A stretch of 64,000 bases of DNA, from the NCBI GenBank assembly GCA_002746305.1, contig NVWV01000001.1, forward strand, positions 62,001-126,000. The letters are read 5' to 3'. Position numbers and translations under genes: made by a program. The stretch is from Bacteroidota bacterium (lineage in GTDB: Bacteria; Bacteroidota; Bacteroidia; NS11-12g; UBA9320). How positions within the stretch are numbered: the stretch's first letter is position 1; the number at the start of each line of letters is the position of its first letter. The notes under the pieces were generated by a model. That model was not told the DNA's origin and did not search any database. It was given only the letters and a program-made list of their open reading frames with translations. Positions 55,056 to 64,000 of this stretch are shown piece by piece.

Positions 55056-56301
55056 ATCTAGAATAGATATTGTGAGCTTATTGCTTTATTTATGTATTGC
55101 AATTTTAGGAATTGCAAGTGTATACTCTGCGACTTCGGATCAAGGATTATATACCTTGCTTGAGGGTAGGAGTGGCAAGCAATTGATGTGGTTTGGAGTT
55201 TCTATATTTCTGGGTGTGATCATATTTCTGCTTAATGCTAATTTCTTTGAAGTATTTAGTTGGTATTTTTATGTTGGTCTGATGTTACTTCTGGTGGCTG
55301 TACTGTTTGTCGGAGCGGAAATTAATGGTGCTCGTTCTTGGATAAGGATAGGTTCATTTAGTTTACAACCTGCCGAGTTTGCCAAGTATGGTACAGCGTT
55401 TGCCGTGTCTGCTTTGCTTAGCTCTATAGGGTTCTCCTTCTCTAAAAAAGGTGATTTAATAAAAATGGCTGTGGTTATTTTGCTTCCTATGGTATTGATT
55501 ATTCTTCAAGGGGACACTGGATCTGCACTGGTCTTTTTCAGTTTTATTCTAGTTTTTTATAGAGAAGGATTAACACCGCTAATTTTGATTTTGGGCCTTG
55601 TAGCTATTTTAGTTTTCGTTCTTACTTTGGTCTTTGGAACCTTGTATTTTGGAGTAGGTATTCTTCTCCTATTTCTGGTCTTCTTTGCCTTTACATATAC
55701 CAATAAGAAGTTTCTATTACCAAGTATCTCCATTGTGATTTTGGCAGTGCTATTTAGCCTAAGTGTTCAGTTTTTGTTCAATAATGTATTGCAGAACCAC
55801 CAACGTAAAAGGATTGAAGTTACACTCAATTTAATTGAAGATAATAAAGGAGCAGGGTATAATGTAAATCAATCAAAAATAGCAATAGGGTCTGGAGGGT
55901 TTACAGGTAAAGGATTTCTTAACGGTTCTCATACCAAAGGTGATTTTATACCAGAGCAAGAAACAGACTTTATTTTTTGTACCATTGGGGAAGAAGGTGG
56001 CTGGTTAGCTAGTAGCTTTACAATCTTCCTGTTCGCATCATTTATATTAAGGCTCTATCACCTAGCCGCTCGGGCAAAGAAAAAATACAAACGCATTTTT
56101 ATTTTTAGTTTAGCATCTATTATCTTCTTTCACCTACTGATTAATGTAGGTATGACCATTGGGCTGATGCCAGTTATTGGAATTCCATTGCCCCTTGTTT
56201 CATATGGAGGTTCCTCTGTATTAGCCTTCGGTATTTTTATTTTTACAGCATTACGGATGGATGCCACAAGAGATGAAGATCTAATATCTACATACGAATG
56301 A
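55045..56301 (+). CDS. rodA: Peptidoglycan glycosyltransferase RodA
   Basis: A 418-residue SEDS protein, about ten helices. Motifs: GARSWIRIGSFSLQPAEFAK, ILQGDTGSALVFFSF, FIPEQETDFIFCTIGEEGG and GMTIGLMPVIGIPLPLVSYG. It polymerises lipid II with PBP2. It is the last shape gene, overlapping the MBL-fold gene by 4 bp. Confidence 0.97.
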   Translation: METRSRIDIVSLLLYLCIAILGIASVYSATSDQGLYTLLEGRSGKQLMWFGVSIFLGVIIFLLNANFFEVFSWYFYVGLMLLLVAVLFVGAEINGARSWIRIGSFSLQPAEFAKYGTAFAVSALLSSIGFSFSKKGDLIKMAVVILLPMVLIILQGDTGSALVFFSFILVFYREGLTPLILILGLVAILVFVLTLVFGTLYFGVGILLLFLVFFAFTYTNKKFLLPSISIVILAVLFSLSVQFLFNNVLQNHQRKRIEVTLNLIEDNKGAGYNVNQSKIAIGSGGFTGKGFLNGSHTKGDFIPEQETDFIFCTIGEEGGWLASSFTIFLFASFILRLYHLAARAKKKYKRIFIFSLASIIFFHLLINVGMTIGLMPVIGIPLPLVSYGGSSVLAFGIFIFTALRMDATRDEDLISTYE

Positions 56302-56933
56302 CACAAGTACATCAACTAACTTTTGGGCCTTTTGCTGAGAACACATATATCATTTCTGATGATGATAGTAATGCTATAATCATAGATCCTGGGATGTATC
56401 ATGCAGAAGAAAATGCTCGCTTTTTTGAGTATATCAATGCACAAGGTCTTAAACCTAAACACCTACTCTTGACACATGCACATTTGGATCATGTCTTTGG
56501 TGTAAATTGGGTAAATAAAGTGTATGGTTTGATGCCAGTGGTCCATCAAAAGGATAAAGTAGTTTATGATAGTGCTGTGGCGGTGGCTACACAATATGGT
56601 TTGGAAATGAGTTCGCTGGTTCCCGCTGAGTTAGGATTGGAGGAAGGAAGTGACTTGACTTTTGGAGGAGAAAAATTTGAGATATTTCATGTTCCAGGAC
56701 ATTCTCCTGGAAGTGTGTGTTTTTATAATAGTATTAAAGGATACGTCATTGGGGGAGATGTTCTTTTCCAAGGCAGTATAGGAAGGACGGATTTACCTGG
56801 AGGAGATTTTGATACGCTTATCAGGAGCATTCGAACAAAGCTGCTTGTACTTCCAGATGAAACAATTGTATATAGTGGTCACGGACCTTTAACGAATGTG
56901 GGTCAGGAGAGGGTCTCCAATCCATATCTTTAA
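56298..56933 (+). CDS. MBL-fold metallohydrolase (GloB-like)
   Basis: A 211-residue metallo-beta-lactamase-fold hydrolase. The metal site is THAHLDHVFG (HxHxDH), then VPGHSPGSVCFY, GGDVLFQGSIGRTDLPGG (Asp) and VYSGHGPLTNVG (His). It resembles glyoxalase II or persulfide dioxygenase-like YcbL; real substrate unknown. It starts in the rodA stop codon and precedes a long terminator. Confidence 0.9.
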   Translation: MTQVHQLTFGPFAENTYIISDDDSNAIIIDPGMYHAEENARFFEYINAQGLKPKHLLLTHAHLDHVFGVNWVNKVYGLMPVVHQKDKVVYDSAVAVATQYGLEMSSLVPAELGLEEGSDLTFGGEKFEIFHVPGHSPGSVCFYNSIKGYVIGGDVLFQGSIGRTDLPGGDFDTLIRSIRTKLLVLPDETIVYSGHGPLTNVGQERVSNPYL

Positions 56934-56937
56934 AAGT

Positions 56938-56990
56938 AAAAGACAATAAAAAAGCATCCGTTAATAGCGGATGCTTTTTTATTGTCTTTT
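56938..56990. terminator. Long bidirectional terminator
   Basis: A perfect 23-bp stem (56938-56960 with 56968-56990), loop TTAATAG, GC core AGCATCCG flanked on both sides by A/T runs, between convergent operons. Either strand gives hairpin plus T-run. Confidence 0.95.
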
Positions 56991-56998
56991 ATCAGAAA

Positions 56999-58186
56999 TT
57001 ATTTCTGATTTTTAAATGCATCTAGATCAAATAGAAGGCTAAATCTTATCGTATTTTGAAGAGGATGACGTCTTGAAAAAGGTTGAAGATAAGATGCGTC
57101 AATTTGGAAAACCTTGTATTTTAGTCCAGCACCAAATGTAGCATACTTACGTGCACCTTTTGTTTCAGCTTCATGGAAATATCCTGCCCTTAAAGCAAAT
57201 TGTTTAGCATACCAATATTCTAGACCCACAGAAATTGTGATTTCTTTCATTTCCTCTTTAAAACCACCCGGAGCATCGCCAAAGGATGTTAACATACCTT
57301 GTATAAGTGGACCATCATCGATTACTCTACCTGTAATATTTCCAGAACTGTCATATTCATACTGTGGAGTTGGAACAAGAAGTTTATTGAAATCAACACC
57401 CAACCCTATTTCGTTGAACTCATCAATTTGAGTTTTCCAAAAAGTACCTAATCTTAGGTTTACAGGAATAAAATCTCTGTTAGCTTCGGTTGTATACGTT
57501 ATTTTATTGCCAATGTTGCTGATATTCCCTCCTATGCTGAAGTCGTAATCTCTACCACCTATTTCCAGATCATTTTTGTAGGTCATAGAAGCATCTCCTG
57601 CACCTGCAATTCCTGCTTTAATTTCGGTTCCACTGCCGCCAACTTGGCCTCTTGCTAAATCCGAAAATACAAAACGGAGAGCTATTCCCAGAGATAGATT
57701 TTCAGAAAGCTTACGTGCATATGCACCGTCTAAAGCAAATTCTTTTGGTTCATAATTGCCTGTAGATGTTCCTACTTGGTCTGTAAACTGTATTTCACCT
57801 AGGGTGAAGTATCTAAGCGACATTGCCACTGTACTCTGTTTATCTAATCTTTTGTAACCAGATAGGTAGTAAAACCATACATCTGGAACCAATTGACGTA
57901 GCCATGGTGCTGCTGACAATGAGATTCCTCCATCACCTTCTATGAAAGCAAGTTTAGATGGATTCCAATGAATTGAGTTCGCGTCGGCTGAAGTAGCAAC
58001 TCCAAGGTCACCCATAGATGCTCCTCTAGAATCAGGGGATATCAGTAGAAATGGTGCAGCAGTAGTTATAACATTACGTTGACCCAACAAACTTTCTTTG
58101 GACTTTATACCACCTTGAGCAAATACTCCGTTCGCGGTAAAGAAGAAAATCAGGATAAAAACGATTGATTTTTGATTCAGTTTCAT
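56999..58186 (-). CDS. porV: T9SS outer-membrane protein PorV (LptO)
   Basis: About 395 residues from the ATG at 58186, which begins the signal MKLNQKSIVFILIFFFTANG; a longer frame from 58210 has no support. The mature part is an outer-membrane beta-barrel of the FadL/PorV type: PFLLISPDSRGASMGDLGVA, NSIHWNPSKLAFI and ends with Phe after barrel strands. PorV shuttles T9SS cargo from the SprA translocon to the PorU sortase. It follows porU by 34 bp on the same strand. Confidence 0.93.
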   Translation of the reverse strand: MKLNQKSIVFILIFFFTANGVFAQGGIKSKESLLGQRNVITTAAPFLLISPDSRGASMGDLGVATSADANSIHWNPSKLAFIEGDGGISLSAAPWLRQLVPDVWFYYLSGYKRLDKQSTVAMSLRYFTLGEIQFTDQVGTSTGNYEPKEFALDGAYARKLSENLSLGIALRFVFSDLARGQVGGSGTEIKAGIAGAGDASMTYKNDLEIGGRDYDFSIGGNISNIGNKITYTTEANRDFIPVNLRLGTFWKTQIDEFNEIGLGVDFNKLLVPTPQYEYDSSGNITGRVIDDGPLIQGMLTSFGDAPGGFKEEMKEITISVGLEYWYAKQFALRAGYFHEAETKGARKYATFGAGLKYKVFQIDASYLQPFSRRHPLQNTIRFSLLFDLDAFKNQK

Positions 58187-58220
58187 TTGATTAAGAGGCA
58201 AATGTATCATTAATTTTTTA

Positions 58221-61200
58221 TTAGTTTATGATGTATAATTTTTCTGTTTTCGATTCGGTAGACCCGTCTTCCGCTCGTACTTTTAAAGTATAAAGATAGA
58301 CTCCCCTACCAATTGGATCTCCATAGTCATCTCTACCATCCCATGAAATGTCAGATGAGTGAGAGGGAGCATTGATTATATCCTGAGTTATACTTTTGAC
58401 CACGTTTCCAGCTATACTTGTAACGATTAAATTGACTAAAATATTTTGTCCAGCCTTATTGTGGTCAAAATGAAACTCTGTGAACTTGTTAAAGGGATTG
58501 GGGTAGTTAAGTAAGTTGTCAATTACAATATCTTCTTCTTCAGCGACTACAAACTCAGTATAGGCTTCTGCAGAATTATTATAAACATCCCAAACAGTTA
58601 ATTTAAGTGTATGTCTTCCTCCTGAGAGTTCTTCAAATGGAAATTCGATTTTACCTTTTTGGTAACTATTAAGTTCCGGTTTATAGAAGTCATTAACTAC
58701 AAAAGATTGTTCATAATCAGTTCCTGCATCAAGTACGGCTACCATTTCTCTTCCTATACCACTACCTACGGTGTTTATGCCATTGCTATCGTGAAGATGG
58801 GCTAGTAATAATGGGGTAGAAGAGGTTGTCCCGCCAAATACCCAGCTCTCATCATCAATGAAAAGTTCCAGGTTATCAAATACTTGATCATCTTCTAGAC
58901 TATCAGAAGTTCCTCCTATTTTATAGCTGTACTCAGAACCTCCGGCATGTTTCAAGCCATCCTTGGCGTAGTAAGATAATTTGCCTTCTGCTATGTTATA
59001 AGCAATGTCTTTAGGTATTACAAACTGAAAACTAAATTTTCCGTCTACCACAGAAACATTTCCTTTATAAATGATTCTATTTTGTTCACTGAAATTTATA
59101 ATTAGACTTTCAGGGTCTTGTCCTAATGTTTTGTAGTTGGAGGGTTTATCATAGAATGTCGGAAATAGCTCACCATTAAAGTTGGACAGGAGATCTCCAC
59201 TTCGATTAAGAATCTTACCACTGATAGTTACCAAATCCAAAGCTTTGAGTGTGTCAGAAAATAATCCGATTTCTTGCCCATTGATATGTGTGGTGGCAAC
59301 TTTAAGGTCTGGACTTAATAGAGAGATAGCAGGGTCTGCCAATAGTATAAAACACCTAGAATTTGCATTGTCCGAATTATTATTTCGTGTTGTCTTATAA
59401 GCGTTACCTAAGCTTGGTAGTCGACCATTTGTAGTTTTTAGAAGGTTACTATTAAGTAAGGTCTTGTTAAGTCTTGTATTAGTTCCAATATATACGACCC
59501 GAGTGGTAGCAATCATTCCCATGGCTCCTCCGTCAGGGTCTAGCAGCATTAATTCTCCGGGAGATTCAATATCTAAATTGTCAATTTTCGCCAATTCACA
59601 ACTCGCAGTAATGTAGAAAGAAAGCATGTCATAATTGTTCCATTTTATAATTTCTGGACGAGTAACAACTCTTTCGTGAGCCATTCCATTTTCACCTCCA
59701 TGCCCTACATAATTGAAAATTAGAGTTCCATTACTGCTAATCATTTTTGTGATTTCTTCATTTACAGATGGATATTTGCTTCCACTTCCAAAGGAGACCT
59801 GCTCATAAGCATCCATCCATATTTTCTTAATGTTAAACTGAGAACTTTGTGAGGCTAAGTCTATAGTCATTTCTTCAGAGGGATTAAGATGTTGGTTTCC
59901 ATCTTCATCATCTGCTAAGAAAGTTACAGTTTGTATCCAGTTTCCTCTACTTTCTTCACTGTGATAATGTAACACTTTGTCGACTACAATTTTTGCTTCG
60001 TCAATATTGGATACTGGTAATCGACCAACACCTATATCCAAACTTTCATCAGCTACGGATGTACCCCAATATCCTTCACCATCGTCCAATATGGCATAAT
60101 AGTCATCAGAACAATGCGAGTGAGGCGGGAAGTTAGACTCAAAACTCTGGTATATAGGAACAACATTTGTATTGTTAGCTTCTACATCTTTGAAATCATA
60201 GCTGGCATCGCCAAATAGTAATAAATGTTTTAGATTTATTCGATCCGGTTTTGCTATATCATTTCCTCTATCATAAATGAGTTTTACAAAATCACGTATT
60301 GCAGTAACATCCTGAGAACCACTAGAGAATTCATTGAATATTTGTTCAGTGGTTACAATTTGGACAATCAAACCTCTATTCCTATGAAATTCAGCCAATC
60401 GTTCTGCTTCTGAAATCAAACTTGAATGTGTGACCATAATGTAGTCAATGTCTTCTAAGCCATGTAAGTTTTGTGTTTCTACTTTGCCAATAAAGGCTGG
60501 AAGTGGGGCAGAGGATTTATCAAAGACAATAAACATTGGAGGGTTTTCTAATGTTGCATTTTCATATATGTAAGAAGCACTGGTTCCAGAACCGTAGGTC
60601 TGTTGAAGCAATGGATTTCCTTGATTGCTGATATTCCAGATTGAATGATTGGTTGAAAAATTTGAAAAATCAAATTTTAAATTGCCCGCAGCATTATTTC
60701 TGTTGATACGTATTATTTGTTGATTATCAAATATGCTTAATTGTCTAGGAACAGTAAGTACAAAGTAATCTATCCAAGCAGCAGCATCGTTTTGAGTTTT
60801 GTTGTAGCTGAATCTTAATTCAATATTATCTGAATTTATACTTGATGTAGTTTGAGTGGTTTTAGGACTTGCAGCAAATGTCTCGTCATAAGGACCATTA
60901 ACAGGCTCGTAACTTACGTTAGCTATATTAAAATTGTCAATGCCTATGGCCATAGAAGAAGAAGAGCCATTGTACTGCCTAGCAGTAGTAACACCTCTAA
61001 AAGCTATATCGGATCCCACAGCAGCACCTGAAATGGTGTAGTTAAACTTTTTTACTGTGGTTATTTGCATTTTATCACCCCACCATCGTCGTCCAGATTT
61101 AATGTGATTTTCTTCATTTGCTTCGTGATAAATAAGGTGATCGTATTGAGATATTACACTGTTTACTGATTTGCCTTCGTTGCTAGGAGTAGTTGAAACT

Positions 61201-62093
61201 CTTTTACCAAGGCCATTTCCCCAATTGAAAAAATAGTAAGCGGCAATGTCATAATCATGACCTGTGGCACTAAAGTTCTGGGATGTTGCATTGTACTTAT
61301 AGTTTGTTGGACCTTTTGCATACCAGAGAATATAGTCATCTCCATCAAATTGGTCATTGGAATTATTGTCAAGTATATATACTGCAATTTCTTCTAAGTC
61401 TTCTGGTCGTGAAGTCGCAATTAATTCAGGAAGCATTGTTCCTCCATTTCCGTAAATTTTGAATTCGGACATTTTAATAGAACCGACATCAATACCATTT
61501 GATTCTAAAAAAGTCAAGTCGATTTTATAAACTCCATCGTCTGTGATTTTAACTTTATAGTTGTCTCCAGAAGATAGTACGGAGGTATATGTCTGTCCTT
61601 TCTTTGTTTTAAGTGATTGAGCGTAAGGGTTTTTAAAAGGAATGGTGGTGAAATCCCATTCAAAGTCAGTCAAGTATTCTGTGTTACTTCCAGATTTACG
61701 AATAGGAATGATTTGAAGTCGAATCATTCTGCGACCTTGGTCATATAAAATGGACTTAGATAGCTTGAAATCTTTTTCTATGTCATTGTGAAGCCGTGTG
61801 TTAGATACTGATTTAATTGTAGCATTTTTAATGCCAAATGATTCTACGTCAATATTCCCAGCAAAAAAATCATAAGTGTACATAGGAATTAAGAATTTAT
61901 CCGTTACCACTTCATCGCAATTTTCACAATAAAAAGGAGCCAATATTTGTTTGCTTGTTATATTGGGATTTGTTTGAATATTTTCCGTAATAACCCAGTT
62001 CAGAGTGGCTGAATTGTCTCCATTTTGAGCCACTGATGAAAGGCTAAATAAAGTTAAAGCCAAAGTTATTAAACTTATGTTTTTGAATATCAT
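58221..62093 (-). CDS. porU: T9SS C-terminal signal peptidase PorU (C25 family)
   Basis: A 1290-residue exported gingipain-family Cys protease. Signal ends SSVAQNG. The catalytic domain has LLFGDASYDFK, His798 in NYVGHGGENG and Cys832 in ITASCELAKID, 34 residues apart as in gingipains. The end (NYPNPFNKFTEFHFDH, RGVYLYTLKVRAEDG, SKTEKLYIIN) has a type A-like sorting domain. PorU removes sorting domains from cargo and links it to A-LPS. It is probably the first gene of porU-porV, divergent from porP/sprF. Confidence 0.96.
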   Translation of the reverse strand: MIFKNISLITLALTLFSLSSVAQNGDNSATLNWVITENIQTNPNITSKQILAPFYCENCDEVVTDKFLIPMYTYDFFAGNIDVESFGIKNATIKSVSNTRLHNDIEKDFKLSKSILYDQGRRMIRLQIIPIRKSGSNTEYLTDFEWDFTTIPFKNPYAQSLKTKKGQTYTSVLSSGDNYKVKITDDGVYKIDLTFLESNGIDVGSIKMSEFKIYGNGGTMLPELIATSRPEDLEEIAVYILDNNSNDQFDGDDYILWYAKGPTNYKYNATSQNFSATGHDYDIAAYYFFNWGNGLGKRVSTTPSNEGKSVNSVISQYDHLIYHEANEENHIKSGRRWWGDKMQITTVKKFNYTISGAAVGSDIAFRGVTTARQYNGSSSSMAIGIDNFNIANVSYEPVNGPYDETFAASPKTTQTTSSINSDNIELRFSYNKTQNDAAAWIDYFVLTVPRQLSIFDNQQIIRINRNNAAGNLKFDFSNFSTNHSIWNISNQGNPLLQQTYGSGTSASYIYENATLENPPMFIVFDKSSAPLPAFIGKVETQNLHGLEDIDYIMVTHSSLISEAERLAEFHRNRGLIVQIVTTEQIFNEFSSGSQDVTAIRDFVKLIYDRGNDIAKPDRINLKHLLLFGDASYDFKDVEANNTNVVPIYQSFESNFPPHSHCSDDYYAILDDGEGYWGTSVADESLDIGVGRLPVSNIDEAKIVVDKVLHYHSEESRGNWIQTVTFLADDEDGNQHLNPSEEMTIDLASQSSQFNIKKIWMDAYEQVSFGSGSKYPSVNEEITKMISSNGTLIFNYVGHGGENGMAHERVVTRPEIIKWNNYDMLSFYITASCELAKIDNLDIESPGELMLLDPDGGAMGMIATTRVVYIGTNTRLNKTLLNSNLLKTTNGRLPSLGNAYKTTRNNNSDNANSRCFILLADPAISLLSPDLKVATTHINGQEIGLFSDTLKALDLVTISGKILNRSGDLLSNFNGELFPTFYDKPSNYKTLGQDPESLIINFSEQNRIIYKGNVSVVDGKFSFQFVIPKDIAYNIAEGKLSYYAKDGLKHAGGSEYSYKIGGTSDSLEDDQVFDNLELFIDDESWVFGGTTSSTPLLLAHLHDSNGINTVGSGIGREMVAVLDAGTDYEQSFVVNDFYKPELNSYQKGKIEFPFEELSGGRHTLKLTVWDVYNNSAEAYTEFVVAEEEDIVIDNLLNYPNPFNKFTEFHFDHNKAGQNILVNLIVTSIAGNVVKSITQDIINAPSHSSDISWDGRDDYGDPIGRGVYLYTLKVRAEDGSTESKTEKLYIIN

Positions 62094-62219
62094 TCGATAG
62101 ATAAATTTTCTTTGTTTGAATGTCTAACAATATTAGCCCTATTTTTATTGTATAGAATAGACTAAAGGTCAAAAGTGACACAATAATTATATTTTCTACA
62201 CGTATAGTTATAAATATTA

Positions 62220-62227
62220 TATCTTTG
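62220..62227 (+). promoter_or_regulatory. -7 box of the porP-gldK promoter
   Basis: TATCTTTG, exact TAnnTTTG, 20 bases before the ATG at 62248. It argues against a GTG start at 62227, which would lie in the promoter. Confidence 0.5.
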
Positions 62228-62247
62228 TGAATATAACAATAAGTGGA

Positions 62248-63240
62248 ATGAAAAATATTAAAGCTGCTATCATATTATTACTTGGATGCCTTTCGGCGAT
62301 TCCAGTTCAGGCTCAAGATCCTGAATTTACACAATTTTATGCAGCCCCAATATATACCAACCCTGCAATGGCGGGTACAGGTTCTTGTGATGGAGGGGGT
62401 AGAGTTGTGTTGAATTATAGAAATCAATGGCCTTCTCTTCCTGGTACATTTATTACATCTAGTGCTAGTTACGATCAACATTTTGACAAAATTGGTGGTG
62501 GTGTTTCATTACTTATTATGGATGATAGGGCAGGAGAAGGATTATTAAGGTCACAAACAGTTTCTGCAGGATATGCTTTTCAACTTCGTCCAAATCGTAG
62601 ATCAACGATTAGATTTGGTATTCAAGGGGAGTACGGTCAAAGAAGTATTGATTGGCAGAGATTACGATTTGAGGATCAAATAAGTCCAAGTCAAGGTTTT
62701 GTTAACCCTACAGGAGAAGTTTTTAATGGCAATCAAGTCGGCTTTGTAAATTTTTCGACTGGTTTTGTCGCTTATACTGAGCGTTTTTATGGTGGTGTTG
62801 CGATTCATAATTTAATTGAACCAAATCAATCATTCTTTGGAAACCCTGAAGCAATTGTCCCACGTAGATATACAGTTCATTCTGGTTTAGTTATACCTCT
62901 AGATGGAAGAAAGAATCCGGAATCATCTATTTCTCCAAACGTATTATTTATGCTTCAAAATAAGTTTACTCAAATGAATATAGGGTTTTACTACAATAAG
63001 GGGCCTTTGGTTACTGGTTTATGGTTTAGACAAACATTTGGTGAGTTTGGAAACTCTGATGCACTTATCGCATTGGTAGGTTTCAGAAAGGATAAATTTA
63101 AGTTCGGATATAGTTTCGATTTAACTGTTTCTGATGCAAGAGCAGCAGCTCCTGGATCCCATGAAATATCAGCAGGTATTGAGTGGTGTGCTAAGAAGCC
63201 AAGCAGAAAGTACAGACCAATGTCTTGTCCTGATTTTTAA
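62248..63240 (+). CDS. porP: PorP/SprF-family T9SS membrane protein
   Basis: About 330 residues. Signal ends QAQ, then the hallmark FTQFYAAPIYTNPAMAGT. The rest is a transmembrane beta-barrel with GGGVSLLIMDDRAGEGLLRS, YGGVAIHNLIEPNQSFF and a Cys-containing end. PorP/SprF proteins anchor type B cargo or link the rotor ring to the outer membrane. The start at 62248 fits the signal. It precedes gldK by 75 bp, the usual order porP-gldK-gldL-gldM-gldN. Confidence 0.93.
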   Translation: MKNIKAAIILLLGCLSAIPVQAQDPEFTQFYAAPIYTNPAMAGTGSCDGGGRVVLNYRNQWPSLPGTFITSSASYDQHFDKIGGGVSLLIMDDRAGEGLLRSQTVSAGYAFQLRPNRRSTIRFGIQGEYGQRSIDWQRLRFEDQISPSQGFVNPTGEVFNGNQVGFVNFSTGFVAYTERFYGGVAIHNLIEPNQSFFGNPEAIVPRRYTVHSGLVIPLDGRKNPESSISPNVLFMLQNKFTQMNIGFYYNKGPLVTGLWFRQTFGEFGNSDALIALVGFRKDKFKFGYSFDLTVSDARAAAPGSHEISAGIEWCAKKPSRKYRPMSCPDF

Positions 63241-63315
63241 TTCAGGTCCAAAAAATATATTATTGCACAATATTCTAAGGTTTAAATAGGTTATTATAAG
63301 TAGTTTCTACAAATT

Positions 63316-64000
63316 ATGAAATTTAATAAATTCACTATAGCATTGTTAGCATTGACTGTAATGTCAACTGTAGCATGTAAAAAAGAGAAGTCATCCAGCA
63401 CAGGATGGAATTACAATGACTCTAAGTGGGGAGGTTTTGAGAAGCATGAATATGCTGGTCAAGAAACAGGCCCTGGTTTGATTCTTGTAAGAGGGGGGGC
63501 GTTCACAATGGGTTCATCTGAACAAGATGTAACTTATGAGCATAATAATATTGAAAGAAAGGTTACTGTACCTTCATTCTATATGGATGAGACAGAAGTA
63601 ACTAATAACCACTACAGAGAATATGTATGGTGGTTATCTAGAGTGTATGTAGATTATCCAGAAGTTTCAAAAAATGCACTTCCAGATACAAATGTATGGA
63701 GAAATAGACTGGCGTATAACGAACCTTATGTAGATCTCTACTACCGTCATCCAGCTTATCAAGACTATCCTGTTGTAGGTGTAAACTGGCAACAAGCAAC
63801 TGCCTATGCAGCTTGGAGAACCGATAGGGTTAATGAGATGATTTTGGTTAGAGAGGGTATCCTTCAGCCTGATCCTGATCAAATGAATGAAGCTAACTTT
63901 AATACTGGAGCTTATTATGTTGGACAGCATGATGGTTTGAGTCTGGGTAAGCATCAAATGAAAGACTACAGAGTTAAGAAAGGTGCTACAAGAGATGTGC
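63316..64000 (+). CDS. gldK: Gliding motility/T9SS lipoprotein GldK (3' end outside window)
   Basis: The frame is open from ATG 63316 to the edge (228 codons plus one base). Lipobox STVAC (Cys21). The sulfatase-modifying-factor-like (FGE) fold shows ILVRGGAFTMGSSEQD, PSFYMDETEVTNNHYREY and YPVVGVNWQQATAYAAW. GldK with GldN forms the periplasmic ring of the T9SS motor; it is not catalytic. gldL, gldM and gldN are expected to follow. Confidence 0.95.
   Translation, partial: MKFNKFTIALLALTVMSTVACKKEKSSSTGWNYNDSKWGGFEKHEYAGQETGPGLILVRGGAFTMGSSEQDVTYEHNNIERKVTVPSFYMDETEVTNNHYREYVWWLSRVYVDYPEVSKNALPDTNVWRNRLAYNEPYVDLYYRHPAYQDYPVVGVNWQQATAYAAWRTDRVNEMILVREGILQPDPDQMNEANFNTGAYYVGQHDGLSLGKHQMKDYRVKKGATRDV

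Noticed and set aside
1..64000. CRISPR array or toxin-antitoxin pair.
   Set aside because: No regularly spaced direct repeats and no recognisable toxin-antitoxin gene pair were seen on either strand.

Overview
The window is AT-rich chromosomal DNA from a member of the Bacteroidota, most likely a Flavobacteriales or Cryomorphaceae/Crocinitomicaceae-like marine or aquatic bacterium. The evidence is a type IX secretion system (T9SS) locus (porU, porV, porP/sprF, gldK), several secreted proteins carrying T9SS type A or type B C-terminal sorting signals, and promoters of the Bacteroidota form TTG-N20-TAnnTTTG. The lineage below phylum is inference. Nearly everything is housekeeping or envelope biology. 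There is no CRISPR array, prophage, rRNA operon or intact insertion sequence. One tRNA (Leu, anticodon TAG) is present. TTG and GTG starts appear to be common.

Left end (1-5.3 kb) is the most accessory-looking part: the 3' end of a type A cargo gene, a decayed IS6-family transposase, a low-GC type B cargo protein, about 370 bp with no recognisable gene, then a glycosyltransferase divergent from a PhyH-like dioxygenase, followed by an EamA transporter. From 5.3 to 12.5 kb come a VanX-like dipeptidase and an orphan MacB-type permease, divergent from queA-plsY-clpS, then panB and two envelope proteins. From 12.6 to 22 kb are dnaK, a large secreted protein with a CAVG-motif domain, the three-gene proton-translocating transhydrogenase (pntAA-pntAB-pntB), a secreted SGNH esterase, rsmE and a DUF4159 protein. 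A structured 16.5 kb intergenic segment precedes the transhydrogenase genes.

From 22 to 31 kb are an unrecognised 817-residue exported protein with a partner lipoprotein, a queuosine-precursor transporter, a TPR protein, a glycosyltransferase with nhaD, and the holA gene divergent from a stand-alone HsdR N-terminal nuclease-fold protein. From 31 to 36.8 kb are a T9SS cargo with Asp-boxes, tRNA-Leu, and the folding/proteolysis cluster tig-clpP-clpX. From 36.8 to 43.2 kb lies a surface polysaccharide block (UMF1-type MFS, Wzx-like flippase, Wzz-like co-polymerase, WaaL-like ligase) ending in an OppC-type permease.

From 43.2 to 50.7 kb is a possible envelope-stress group: ECF sigma, anti-sigma, dapF and sanA in one overlapping operon, a divergent HtrA protease, a LexA/CI-like XRE-S24 repressor with palindromes at its promoter, and a PrsW-family intramembrane protease. 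From 50.8 to 56.9 kb is the rod-shape operon mreB-mreC-mreD-mrdA-rodA followed by an MBL-fold hydrolase. The right end holds porU-porV on the minus strand and porP/sprF-gldK on the plus strand; gldK runs off the window. The T9SS locus would export and process the type A and type B cargo proteins scattered through the window.
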